From positions 1 to 31,639 of the forward strand of contig JANNBJ010000140.1 in assembly GCA_031385325.1 (NCBI GenBank): 31,639 nt of DNA, read 5' to 3'. Under the pieces are notes generated by a model. It was given only the letters and a program-made list of their open reading frames with translations. It made no database searches and was not told the origin of the DNA. A program made the position numbers and the translations under genes. Below, one piece after another: positions 15,284 to 23,371 of the stretch. Positions within the stretch are counted from its first letter, which is position 1; every line of letters begins with the position of its first letter. The DNA comes from SYFY01 sp031385325. GTDB lineage: Bacteria; Pseudomonadota; Gammaproteobacteria; Pseudomonadales; Azotimanducaceae.

Positions 15284-15958
15284 CTAGATTCTGGACGAAA
15301 TGGGTGGGGCTACAGGTTTTGCACGACCAGCCTGTTCGAGGATGTTCACGCACTTAACCATGGCAATCTCGAGGCTCTCAACAATTGAACTCGTCTTGCT
15401 TTGCAGCATCGAGTGAATCAGCAACAGCGGAATCGCGACCACCAGTCCAAACGCAGTCGTATTCATGGCTACCGAGATACTCTGTGACAGCAGCGCCGCC
15501 TTCTCAGCCGGATCTGCACTCGCGACCGCGGAGAACGCTGCTATCAGACCGATGATCGTACCGAGCAGACCCAGCAGTGTGGCGATGTTGGCGAACGTCG
15601 CCAGATACGGCGTGCGTCTTTCAATATTCGGCAGAATCTCAAGCAACCCTTCTTCCATCGCATACTCGATGTCCTCACGCTGACGCGCGCCAGAAGAAAA
15701 CCGGTTGACACCATCGGCAACGATACGGCTCATTGCTGACTTGGACGCCCGTGTGACACTGGCCAGCTCCTGCACCTTGCCGTTTTGCAACAGGGGCAAC
15801 ATGGCGTTGAAGTCGCGGCGGTTCACGCGTATCTGATTTGCCAGATACAGCCACCGCTCCGCAGCAATGGCGATGCCGATCGCGAGCACGATCGCTATCG
15901 GGTACATGAAAAGTCCTCCTTCCTGGAAGAAGGCAATCAGTCCGGTCGTAGAATCCAT
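15284..15958 (-). CDS. ExbB/TolQ/MotA-family proton-channel protein
   Basis: This 224-residue protein has three membrane segments (about residues 16-36, 118-143 and 160-183) and a cytoplasmic loop between the first two, as in ExbB and TolQ. Conserved features are GLLGTIIGLIAAF (Thr134, like ExbB Thr148) and VAMNTTAFGLVVAIP (Thr168, like ExbB Thr181), which line the proton path. AAGGAGA precedes the ATG at the correct spacing. It should form the pentameric ring around an ExbD dimer. In this cluster it is the only ring gene for two ExbD genes, the same inventory as AglR with AglQ and AglS in Myxococcus gliding. It belongs to the ExbB/TolQ branch by length and topology. Confidence 0.92.
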   Translation of the reverse strand: MDSTTGLIAFFQEGGLFMYPIAIVLAIGIAIAAERWLYLANQIRVNRRDFNAMLPLLQNGKVQELASVTRASKSAMSRIVADGVNRFSSGARQREDIEYAMEEGLLEILPNIERRTPYLATFANIATLLGLLGTIIGLIAAFSAVASADPAEKAALLSQSISVAMNTTAFGLVVAIPLLLIHSMLQSKTSSIVESLEIAMVKCVNILEQAGRAKPVAPPISSRI

Positions 15959-15997
15959 AGTCGTCTCCTTGAATAAACCGCGCTACTGACAAATCCG

Positions 15998-16072
15998 TCA
16001 ACGGCGTCCGTACTTGCTTTGCGTGGGAAACTCTCCCAGGCCCCGACGGCCACTGAATTCCAGTGCCGCCAT
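15998..16072 (-). CDS. Possible 24-residue peptide in the gap before exbB-like gene
   Basis: The cluster is packed with overlaps, yet a 124-nt gap separates the small secreted-protein gene from the ExbB gene. In it an ATG at 16072 opens a 24-codon frame beginning MAALEFSGRRGLGEF and ending in Tyr-Gly-Arg-Arg before TGA. GGA lies five bases upstream, a weak ribosome-binding site. The peptide is basic and Gly/Arg-rich, not hydrophobic. It could be a real microprotein, a leader peptide coupling translation to exbB, or chance. The DNA here also has an imperfect hairpin around CACTG...CAGTG. Confidence 0.28.
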   Translation of the reverse strand: MAALEFSGRRGLGEFPTQSKYGRR

Positions 16073-16082
16073 TTTTTTCCAA

Positions 16083-16382
16083 TCAGTCTTCGGTCTGCTC
16101 CATTTGCTCCAGCGCGTCGCGATACTTGAGTTCACGTTGATAGGCTGCTGGCTCAACGCGCTTGAACACACGCTGATCATCCAGTCCGGCACTGAGTTCC
16201 AGGGCCGGCCGACCGTTCGAGCTCTGCCAGGGAAGGATATACAACACCTTCGGCAGCTCCTGGTTGCCAGAGATCACGGTTTCATTCATTCGCACGCGAT
16301 CTGCCGCAGATTTCTCGTCAGCTTGTACCGAACCAAGACTAGTCAGGATCAAGGCGACCATGACGACGTCACGGGTTTTCAT
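16083..16382 (-). CDS. Small secreted protein of the envelope cluster
   Basis: This 99-residue protein has a clear Sec signal peptide (MKTRDVVMVALILTSLGSVQA, in part; cleavage near residue 21). The mature part is about 78 residues, charged, with QELPKVLYILPWQ and a C-terminal helical stretch rich in Glu, Gln and Arg (AAYQRELKYRDALEQMEQ). I do not recognise a family. It overlaps the end of the TPR lipoprotein gene by 4 nt (ATGA) and precedes the ExbB gene, so it is probably a periplasmic subunit made together with the motor. No Cys is present in the mature part. Genes of this size and place are easily missed in homologous clusters. Confidence 0.78.
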   Translation of the reverse strand: MKTRDVVMVALILTSLGSVQADEKSAADRVRMNETVISGNQELPKVLYILPWQSSNGRPALELSAGLDDQRVFKRVEPAAYQRELKYRDALEQMEQTED

Positions 16383-17023
16383 GTGTTCAGTCTCCGTTCC
16401 AGCTCAGCTACCCAGCCGCGCACCTTTGGCTCAGGCTCAGGGCTGAGCTCCAGATATTGGCGATAGGCAATCAGCGCGTCTTGCATTCGACCCAGGTACA
16501 GCTCATAGAGAATGCCGAGGTTGTAATAGGTATCTGCATGAGAAGGCGAGACAGCCAGGCACGCCTGGTACATCTCCTGTGCCGCAGTGAACTCACCCAG
16601 CTTGCGTAGCAGTACACCGTATTCCGTGTAGGCAACACAGTTGGACGGATTCGCCGCCACAGCCTTGTCGAGTGCTTCTCGCGCGGCAACGTAGTTCTCA
16701 TCCTGTATGTCCAGACGAGCCAGATTGATCCATGGTCCTGCGAGCGCAGGTTCAGCCTGGGTTACCTTCACCAGCAACTCCCGAGCCGCCGCACGATTGC
16801 TGGCGCGAATCTGGTCAAGTGCTGCCTGGTAGGTCGCTTCGACTTCCGCTTTCACAACGGGTTGTTCAACGGAGTCCGCTGCCATTCGCTTGTCGGTCCT
16901 GTCATTACCCATGCCAGGCACGATCGAGAGCGGGCTGGACCCCGCACAACCCTGGAGCAGTCCGGCGACAGCAATCGTCAGCGCGCTGCGTATCAATATT
17001 CTGGTCAGCTTCGTTGTAGTCAT
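16379..17023 (-). CDS. TPR lipoprotein of the envelope cluster
   Basis: This 214-residue lipoprotein has a signal sequence ending LLQGCAG (Cys about residue 26). Four TPR-like helix pairs follow from about residue 60, with typical spacing: ATYQAALDQIRASN, GPWINLARLDIQDENYVAAR, VAYTEYGVLLRKLGEFTAAQ and TYYNLGILYELYLGRMQDAL. It should be anchored in the inner leaflet of the outer membrane or the outer leaflet of the inner membrane. The layout recalls PilF/PilW and the gliding lipoprotein GltE/AglT, which link envelope machines to the outer membrane. A longer frame opens upstream inside the neighbouring gene; ATG 17023 has GAGG about 8 nt upstream and places the signal peptide at the start. Confidence 0.86.
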   Translation of the reverse strand: MTTTKLTRILIRSALTIAVAGLLQGCAGSSPLSIVPGMGNDRTDKRMAADSVEQPVVKAEVEATYQAALDQIRASNRAAARELLVKVTQAEPALAGPWINLARLDIQDENYVAAREALDKAVAANPSNCVAYTEYGVLLRKLGEFTAAQEMYQACLAVSPSHADTYYNLGILYELYLGRMQDALIAYRQYLELSPEPEPKVRGWVAELERRLNT

Positions 17024-17045
17024 GCTGAACACCTCAACAACGGAT

Positions 17046-19835
17046 TCAATGAATGGATTCGACATACGCCGTCTCGAGTTCGACCTTGTCGAATCGGGCC
17101 GGCAGCATGCGCTTGAGTTCGGCAAACGAGCGCTTGACCCACTCGTCATAAATTCCTTCCCAGCTGCGTTGCATGTTGATTTCATGCAGGGCAATCGCTT
17201 TTTCCTCGAACGGGTAAGCCTCTTCTTCAAGCAGCAACACATACTGTTCGAGCTCCGCCGCATTCAAATCGCGGGGCCGCTCCGAATCGATGATCGCCTT
17301 CGCAAGCGCCGTGTACAGATCCGCAATCTGGAACGTCGCTCCCGTCACAAACTCCTGTACCTTGTACCCCGCGATACGTTCATATGCTGCGACGGCGTGC
17401 TCAAGCGCGGCCTGTTTTTGCTTGAGGCTGCGCGCCAGCGGTTGTTGCAGACGAACCGCATCGAAAGCCAGTCGTTCATCAGCGACCAGCGCAAAATCTG
17501 CTTCTGCAGCAAGCGTCGTGGTTCTCGATGAATTTTGTGTACCCGCACGACCATGGGCGCTGACCAGCTCGCGCTGCCAACGTCTGCGTTGATCGGGGTC
17601 ACCTAGCTGATCGGCGAGCGTAGCCAGCTGATGCAGTGCTTCCATGCGAATGGCAAATGGCTCACTGAAGTTCCTGGCATAGAGTTCGAATTGGACCAGC
17701 GCCAGTTTCTTCTGACCCGCTGCCAGATAGAGCTCGGCCGCACGATAACGGGACTGACGACGTACTTCTGCGTCGCCTTCGGTGTCCGCCAGCCGAACAA
17801 ACTCTGTTGCCGCCGCTAACCCGTCACCGCCTTTTTCGTGCATTGCCGCGAGGCGAACACTGGCATCCTTGAGCAGGGCATGATCAGGATGCTGTTGTCT
17901 GAGTTGCGCAAGCAGTTTTGCAGCGCCAGCGGTGTCACCCTGCTTTTCCTTCAATGCAATGGCATCAAACGCTCCTCGAACCGCAAGTTCAGCGTTGGCG
18001 TCGATCGCGGCGAGGCGAAGATAGTGTTCGGATGCCGCATCAAGGTCTTCACTGGCCTCAGCCAGTTCACCTTGTTTGTATACTGCTGCAAGCAGTCTTT
18101 CCGTAGTTTTCTTCCGGGTATCCTCATCACCGGACAACGCCAGCAACTGGCGATAGGACTGTTCGCTGCCCGCATAGTCCTGCGCTTCGAACCGGCCGTG
18201 TCCGACAATGGACAACGCCGTTTCGCGCAAGCCTTGTTCCGCAGTCGGCCAGGAATCGAGCAGGTTCTGCGCAAGTTTCATTGCCTGCGCATACTCGCCC
18301 AGCGAAAACAGGCTGTTGGCAGCGGATGCCTGGACGGCGGCCGCCCGCGGGTCATCACGGAATTGCAGGGCATACTCGATCTGCGCATCGATCTGCAGAC
18401 GCAAACCAAGTTCGTCGCCCTTGTTGGCCTGTTGGCCATTCATTTCACCGAGACCGAGAATCGCCGCGTAACCGGCATCCGCGGCTTCCGGTGCATCGAC
18501 ATGTTCCCTTGCGACATGCTGATACGCGGTGACCGCGCGCTGATGTTCGCCGGCCTCGGTATACAACTCACCCAGCAGGAAGGTGTAACGGGGAACCGTC
18601 GCATCATTGGGGAAAGTACGCAGCGATTCTTCGTACCAGCGTGCTGCAGCAAGGTAGTCGTCGCGGTTGGCACGCCCTTTTTTCGCCTTCGCCTGTACCT
18701 TCGCATGTGCGTGGCTGGCCAGTACATTCAGATAGTCGCGAAGTACGTCGCCATACTCATCAGCCGCATTTTCTTCGTGCTCGGCCCAATAGGGGCTGTC
18801 GATACCGAAGCGAGTGACGAACATTTCCTGCTGCTTGAGCACATCACTGGGAAAGCCACCGGCGTGCAGAACGCGGATCAACTCCTGCTGCGCAATTGGC
18901 GCCCAGGCGTCAAGAGGATTTCGATCGACAAACGTTGTCCAGGTCGTCACGCCATCCAGATACCGCTCTCTTTCCACATAGTCTGCAGCGAGCCCTGAGT
19001 AGAGTTTGTGCTGCCAGGTAGGTCTGCCTAGTGCGTCCATGCGTGCAGCCAGTGTCTGCGCACCATCCAGATACTGAAGCGTGAGTACGGACACTCGCAG
19101 CGTGTCATCAAGGAGTTCTGATTCAGCGCGGGTCAACTCTCGTTCGTCCCCCAGCAACGTTGCGAGCAACGTCAGGAAGTGATCGAGGCTGACGTCGAGG
19201 TCGCTCTGCTTGAACTGCGACCAGCCAAGCATGTAGAGGGCATTCTGATGAAAGGGGCTGTCTTCGCCCGCTTCAACAACCGCTGCATAATCAGCTGATG
19301 CCTTGGCATATCGCTCCGCCGAGAAGTGCATTTCACCGCGGCGAAAGTGCGCTTCTACCGCATGCACGCTGTCGGGAAATTCAGCCAGCAACAGATCGAG
19401 GTACTGTAACGAAGCCCTGGTGTTGCCCGAGACATCGTGCGCTCGCGACAACTGGTAGAGAATTTCATCCCGTTGATCGGGCACACCATTGGCCAGCAGT
19501 GCTTCATAACGAGCGACTGCACCGGCATAAGGATTTTCGGCGCCTTCAATGGCTGCATCTTCGCCCGCTTCCATGGCGAGTTCGGCCATGCGCCTGTCGA
19601 TGGCGTGATTGTCCTTCGGATCCGCCAGCCGACCCTCGACCCGTGCATAGGCTTCAAGCACCTGCGCTCGCGTCGGCACCTTCGATTCTTTGGCAGAAAC
19701 GGTCGGCGCTGGTAACTGGGCAATCATGCGACCGAGCGGCACACGATCTTCCGCGCGGGCGTATTCGGCATCACCACCGGACATACATCCGCTGGACAAC
19801 GCGCCGAGAACCGCAATCAACAGGTAACGCCGCAT
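17046..19835 (-). CDS. Large TPR lipoprotein (929 residues)
   Basis: The N-terminus (MRRYLLIAVLGALSSGC) looks like a lipoprotein signal with Cys17, although the -3 position is Ser, not the usual Leu. Beyond it the protein is almost wholly helical, with many TPR or TPR-like repeats, for example ARYEALLANGVPDQRDEILYQLSRAH (in part), ASLQYLDLLLAEFPDSVHAVEAHFRRGEM (in part), YTFLLGELYTEAGEHQRAVTAYQHV (in part) and FSLGEYAQAMKLAQNLLDSW. It would form a long solenoid scaffold in the periplasm, comparable in kind to the large TPR proteins of the Myxococcus gliding complex (AgmK/PglI type), but I cannot claim direct orthology. It starts 5 nt after the previous TPR gene and is followed by the small TPR lipoprotein after 22 nt. 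Confidence 0.86.
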   Translation of the reverse strand: MRRYLLIAVLGALSSGCMSGGDAEYARAEDRVPLGRMIAQLPAPTVSAKESKVPTRAQVLEAYARVEGRLADPKDNHAIDRRMAELAMEAGEDAAIEGAENPYAGAVARYEALLANGVPDQRDEILYQLSRAHDVSGNTRASLQYLDLLLAEFPDSVHAVEAHFRRGEMHFSAERYAKASADYAAVVEAGEDSPFHQNALYMLGWSQFKQSDLDVSLDHFLTLLATLLGDERELTRAESELLDDTLRVSVLTLQYLDGAQTLAARMDALGRPTWQHKLYSGLAADYVERERYLDGVTTWTTFVDRNPLDAWAPIAQQELIRVLHAGGFPSDVLKQQEMFVTRFGIDSPYWAEHEENAADEYGDVLRDYLNVLASHAHAKVQAKAKKGRANRDDYLAAARWYEESLRTFPNDATVPRYTFLLGELYTEAGEHQRAVTAYQHVAREHVDAPEAADAGYAAILGLGEMNGQQANKGDELGLRLQIDAQIEYALQFRDDPRAAAVQASAANSLFSLGEYAQAMKLAQNLLDSWPTAEQGLRETALSIVGHGRFEAQDYAGSEQSYRQLLALSGDEDTRKKTTERLLAAVYKQGELAEASEDLDAASEHYLRLAAIDANAELAVRGAFDAIALKEKQGDTAGAAKLLAQLRQQHPDHALLKDASVRLAAMHEKGGDGLAAATEFVRLADTEGDAEVRRQSRYRAAELYLAAGQKKLALVQFELYARNFSEPFAIRMEALHQLATLADQLGDPDQRRRWQRELVSAHGRAGTQNSSRTTTLAAEADFALVADERLAFDAVRLQQPLARSLKQKQAALEHAVAAYERIAGYKVQEFVTGATFQIADLYTALAKAIIDSERPRDLNAAELEQYVLLLEEEAYPFEEKAIALHEINMQRSWEGIYDEWVKRSFAELKRMLPARFDKVELETAYVESIH

Positions 19836-19840
19836 GGTGC

Positions 19841-21712
19841 CTACTCCGCTTCCAATTCCATCTGGTGATCATCGCCGAGCGCCAGTTGATCACTGGCCTG
19901 GGCGATGGCAATACGGGTCAGGAACAGATATTGCTCAATCCGCTCCGATTCCTCTTTCATGCGCGACTGCAGATGCTCGGCCAACGCCACTTCTCGCGTC
20001 TGCATCGCCTGCGCGATACGTGTTCTGAGTGACTCAACCCGGGGAAGATAGGCTTCGGCGCGCATTCCCACGCTGCCGACGTATGCCTGTTCTGCGGTCT
20101 GCACACGATCAATGCTCACATCTACATCGGCCAGTGCCTGCACAACCGCTTGCTTCTGTCGTGCCAGACGCCATCTCTGGTCTGGGTAGTCATTGGCCAG
20201 TTCATAAAAAACGATACCAAGCAGGCGTTCAACACGTTCACGGACTTGCGCGCCTTCAGCATCGGTCATCGTCTGAGCGTGTACGAGCATCGCCAGCAGG
20301 GAATCGATCCTGCCGCGCTGAGCATCATCGGCCATGGAGAGCATCCAGTCCGAATCCGGCACCGGCTGATTTGCATCCAGCCACGCCAGTCGTTCATCAA
20401 TGCCTGCGAGTTCGCTTTGCAGTTCCGCACGACGCGCCAGAATCTTCTCGTCCTTCAGCGCAGTCCTGAGATTTTGGGTGCGCTCCACCTGCTTGACCGA
20501 AACCTCGGCAAAGGCATCGAGCGTATCGGGAACCGAGCCGAGCCACGCGCTCATGTCGGCGAGGGATCGCCATTCGCGCAGCAGATTGTTCACATCTTCA
20601 GCAGCCAGCCATTCGAGCCACTCTTCACGACCAATGTCGTGATCCCATTCTTCTACCAGACCGGCCAGCCCTTTCTCTTCAATGCCTGATGTCGTGACGG
20701 CCTGTGCCAGTCGACGTACCCAGGCTTGATCGCCTGCACGCGCCTGCACACCCTGCAGCACGGCCAGACGCTGCCCATATTCCCGTTCAGCGGATTGGTA
20801 GTGTGTCAGCACCCATCGCGGTTCAGACATGCCTTCCAACGCCATCGGGAAGCCCAGATGCGCGATGGCATTGCTGGTATGCCACTTCTCATCCTGTTTC
20901 AGAGTGAGCCAGATTCGAGCGGCCAGGTTGTAGTCCTTCTGCTCCATAGCCAGCGTGCCATAGGCCGCCAGCGCCGCATCCCGATACCGACTGCCCGTGG
21001 GCAAATCTTCGAGGATGGTTTTGGCATCTTCTGATTCGGCATCGGCTTTCGACAGATGCGCGAGTGCAAGGCGTCCACGCTGCTTGAGATCACGGACCTG
21101 CAGGTCCTTGCCAGGCATTGCCTCAAGCAATCGGAAAATGTCTACGGAGTCATCGAGCTGGTTGCTGTCCCGGAGTGCAACACCGAGATTGAACAGCGCA
21201 TATCCACGAAACGGCTCGTCATCATCCATGAGATCAATGGCTTCGCCGGCTTTGGCAAAGTCGCCACGCTGCAGCGCCAGGTCGGCGCTCATGTAACTCA
21301 CCTCGGGATGAGGATCCATGCCGAGCGCGTCCTGTGCGCGACTCACCTTGGCAAGTTCAACCGCCAGTTGATCCCAATCCTGTTGGCGGTGGCGAACGCG
21401 GGCCATATGAAAGCCGATGCGCATTCGGTCAACGTCTTTGAGCTCGGCTTCGGGCAGAGCAGCAAAGGCCCTGCCGGCGTAGTCATAGAGCCCGTCTTCA
21501 AACGCCACGCTGCCTTTTGCCAGGGCAAATCGAAGGGGATCATCACCCAGCCGGTTCTGCTGTTCGGCAACCATGACATCGACCAGGGCGGCGCCATAGT
21601 CTTCCTGGTAATAGTCGTACAGCACCGATCTATAGGTGAGTTCATCGACGCTCATGGGATCACTGGTGCCCATGAAGCAGGAAAAAATCAGTTCACATAA
21701 CAATCGTTTCAT
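19841..21712 (-). CDS. TPR and coiled-coil protein (623 residues)
   Basis: The first half contains helix-pair repeats (SVLYDYYQEDYGAALVDVMVAEQ, LADLALQRGDFAKAGEAIDL in variant form, GYALFNLGVALRDSNQLDDSVDIF, parts shown). The second half is charged helix with likely coiled coils near residues 430-465 and 540-610 (for example VESLRTRIAQAMQTREVALAE). The N-terminus MKRLLCELIFSCFMGTSDPMS is only weakly hydrophobic, so export is uncertain, unlike its neighbours. GGAAAG lies a few bases before the ATG and 12 nt separate it from the preceding gene. It is probably a scaffold that pairs with the 929-residue TPR protein encoded next. No enzymatic motif is visible. Confidence 0.82.
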   Translation of the reverse strand: MKRLLCELIFSCFMGTSDPMSVDELTYRSVLYDYYQEDYGAALVDVMVAEQQNRLGDDPLRFALAKGSVAFEDGLYDYAGRAFAALPEAELKDVDRMRIGFHMARVRHRQQDWDQLAVELAKVSRAQDALGMDPHPEVSYMSADLALQRGDFAKAGEAIDLMDDDEPFRGYALFNLGVALRDSNQLDDSVDIFRLLEAMPGKDLQVRDLKQRGRLALAHLSKADAESEDAKTILEDLPTGSRYRDAALAAYGTLAMEQKDYNLAARIWLTLKQDEKWHTSNAIAHLGFPMALEGMSEPRWVLTHYQSAEREYGQRLAVLQGVQARAGDQAWVRRLAQAVTTSGIEEKGLAGLVEEWDHDIGREEWLEWLAAEDVNNLLREWRSLADMSAWLGSVPDTLDAFAEVSVKQVERTQNLRTALKDEKILARRAELQSELAGIDERLAWLDANQPVPDSDWMLSMADDAQRGRIDSLLAMLVHAQTMTDAEGAQVRERVERLLGIVFYELANDYPDQRWRLARQKQAVVQALADVDVSIDRVQTAEQAYVGSVGMRAEAYLPRVESLRTRIAQAMQTREVALAEHLQSRMKEESERIEQYLFLTRIAIAQASDQLALGDDHQMELEAE

Positions 21713-21724
21713 GACTTTCCGTAA

Positions 21725-22309
21725 TCACTTGACGACAGTGGCGCGAAACTCCGGTTGGTGTTCAGCTGTGCTGTCGGCAATGTCAAGTTCAATGAAGGTA
21801 GGCTCAAACGCTTTCTCGAAGTCGACACTGGTGGCGCGACGATAGTCACGACCATCCGGTCCTCGACCGACAAAGAACGCGGTGAGCTGGTTATTGCCCT
21901 GTTTGACGTTGCCGAGATAAACGCGATCCACACCGCCTCGATGCAGTGCGTCCGCCTGTCGTTCCGTGTACAGGTGATGTGAGACTTCCTTGCCGTTAAG
22001 TTCAACTGTGACTGAGTCCAGCTGGAAGAATTCGCCAACATCCATGGCGACATAAACTGCCATTTGTGACGACGCAGGAAACAGTAGCTCCTCTTCAAGA
22101 ATGACGAGGTCACGTTTCAGCATTGCCACATCAAGCTTTATGGACTCGAGTTCTCCTGCCACCGATGGCCCCATATTGGCGCCAGTGCCAGCCCCTGTTC
22201 CTGCAAATACGGAGGTACTCAGAGGAACTGTTAGAGCGAGTGCCAGCGATATCTGACGTAACAGATTCGTGGCGGTGTTCTTATTGGCAGGTCTGTTGTC
22301 CATATCCAT
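21725..22309 (-). CDS. Secreted protein with short coiled coil, first gene of the cluster
   Basis: The protein is about 194 residues from ATG 22309. A basic N-terminus and hydrophobic core (ISLALALTVPLSTSVFAG) make a Sec signal peptide, followed by a Gly/Thr spacer and a short helix with heptad character (ELESIKLDVAMLKRDLVILEEELLF, in part). The rest is a beta-rich domain: MAVYVAMDVGEFFQLDSVTV, GVDRVYLGNVKQGNNQLTAFFVG, FIELDIADSTAEHQPEFRATVV. I know no named function. AAGGAAG just upstream supports ATG 22309 (or 22303) over the frame's first ATG at 22336. It heads the ten-gene cluster, so it is likely a periplasmic partner of the motor. Confidence 0.8.
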   Translation of the reverse strand: MDMDNRPANKNTATNLLRQISLALALTVPLSTSVFAGTGAGTGANMGPSVAGELESIKLDVAMLKRDLVILEEELLFPASSQMAVYVAMDVGEFFQLDSVTVELNGKEVSHHLYTERQADALHRGGVDRVYLGNVKQGNNQLTAFFVGRGPDGRDYRRATSVDFEKAFEPTFIELDIADSTAEHQPEFRATVVK

Positions 22310-22346
22310 TTTCTTCCTTAGCTGCCTCGGCATCATTCCAGGCCGT

Positions 22347-22363
22347 TACAGAATCCCTCTGTA
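22347..22363. promoter_or_regulatory. Inverted repeat upstream of the envelope cluster
   Basis: TACAGA, ATCCC, TCTGTA forms a perfect 6-bp inverted repeat 38 nt upstream of the first gene of the cluster, in the 134-nt gap after the TlpA-like gene. It could be an operator or a leader hairpin. I could not place a convincing -35/-10 pair in this gap, so the promoter is unassigned. Confidence 0.3.
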
Positions 22364-22443
22364 TTGACTTGAAAGCTGTGCCCCTGATGTTCCGTTTGTA
22401 ATCCTGATTTTTGTATAAGATCTTTGACGATTTCGTGTTTCTG

Positions 22444-22935
22444 CTATTCGCGGATCAGCGATTTCACGACTTCCACATACTTCTCTTCGTCGCCTGGTTT
22501 GTAGCCGCGATGCACGAAGCGAATCTTTCCGTCGCGGTCGACAATGACTGTGCTGGGCATTGCCTTGAGGTCGTAGAGCTTGCTGATTTTCTGGTCTGCA
22601 TCGATGAGGATCGGAAAGGTCACACCGGCTTTGTCGGCAATGGCTCGCGCAGGTGCTGCTTCGCCTTCGACATTGATACCCAGTACGGTGAAGCCTGTGT
22701 CCTTGTAACGCTGATGCAATCGATCAAGTACTGGCATTTCCTGCCGACAAGGTCCACACCAGCTAGCCCAGAAGTTGATGAGGACGACCTGACCACGAAG
22801 TTCCGTGAGTCGCAGGTTTGTCCCATCAAGATTGGTCAACGTGAAGTCAGGCGCAACGCCTGCATCTACAGCCGCATTGACCGGCCAGGGTGTGAGACAC
22901 ACCAATATCGCCAGCAATCCCAGAAATCGTCGCAC
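22444..22935 (-). CDS. TlpA/ResA-like thiol:disulfide oxidoreductase
   Basis: This 163-residue exported thioredoxin-fold protein has a signal peptide ending near VNAA (residue 21), then APDFTLTNLDG, the active site FWASWCGPCRQEMP (Cys60 and Cys63), and the cis-Pro region AMPSTVIVDRDG. Family members reduce or oxidise periplasmic thiols, for instance for cytochrome c assembly. The start codon is GTG at 22935 with a strong GAGGAGG upstream. It lies 134 nt before the envelope cluster on the same strand and could be read into it. No cytochrome-maturation genes are near, so the client is unknown. Confidence 0.9.
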   Translation of the reverse strand: MRRFLGLLAILVCLTPWPVNAAVDAGVAPDFTLTNLDGTNLRLTELRGQVVLINFWASWCGPCRQEMPVLDRLHQRYKDTGFTVLGINVEGEAAPARAIADKAGVTFPILIDADQKISKLYDLKAMPSTVIVDRDGKIRFVHRGYKPGDEEKYVEVVKSLIRE

Positions 22936-23371
22936 GCGCCCTCCTCATTACAACTCAAACCCTGAGTCCGACGCTCCGCATGTCTGCCGCTTTGTCAAAA
23001 GGTTGGCGGCAATCCCTGCAGACCGATCGGTAAAACAGTGCGCCGTTGGGACATTCCTGGTGAAGACAACTGCAATGCATCTGCTTGCCTTTCACTCGTT
23101 TGAAATCCATTCAAACCAGCATCCATACCTGATGGACATCCCAAACTACCGGCGTTCACCGTTTGTGCGCATCCTGCGCTCGCGGTCTCCACTCCCTGGG
23201 TCACCGATTCGTGACTATCGCCTTCCTGTCGTCAGTCACGAACGTCGCCCACGTTACTTGCACGCCAATTGTAAGAATGCGGCAAGGTTCACATTTCAAG
23301 GATAGGCAAGATTTCAGATCCTGCCGGAGAGGGTGTACGGGGCAGTTATGTACCTGGAGACGGGCCGGGTG
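22936..23371. other. 436-nt intergenic region, no gene seen
   Basis: This lies upstream of the TlpA-like gene and downstream of the alpha/beta-hydrolase gene, both on the minus strand. I see no convincing coding frame or RNA gene. It holds several small symmetric elements: palindrome ACCGATCGGT (23022-23031), TTTGAA-ATCCA-TTCAAA (23099-23115), and TGCCGC/GCGGCA arms around 22985-23011. A perfect TTGACA reads on the minus strand (22998-22993) but has no matching -10. The promoter for the TlpA-like gene is probably here. Confidence 0.45.

Noticed and set aside
17838..18998. 386-codon plus-strand open frame
   Set aside because: It is antisense to the 929-residue TPR gene, has no family resemblance and no ribosome-binding site; the minus-strand frame has clear TPR repeats and a signal sequence.
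12618..22309. Plain TonB2-type iron-uptake system
   Set aside because: There are two ExbD genes, large TPR scaffolds and an AgmX-like C-terminus, and no TonB-dependent receptor, TtpC or siderophore gene is near. Not fully excluded.
22993..22998. Promoter for the TlpA-like gene at a perfect TTGACA
   Set aside because: No -10-like hexamer occurs 16-18 nt downstream; the nearest TGTAAT is about twice that distance.
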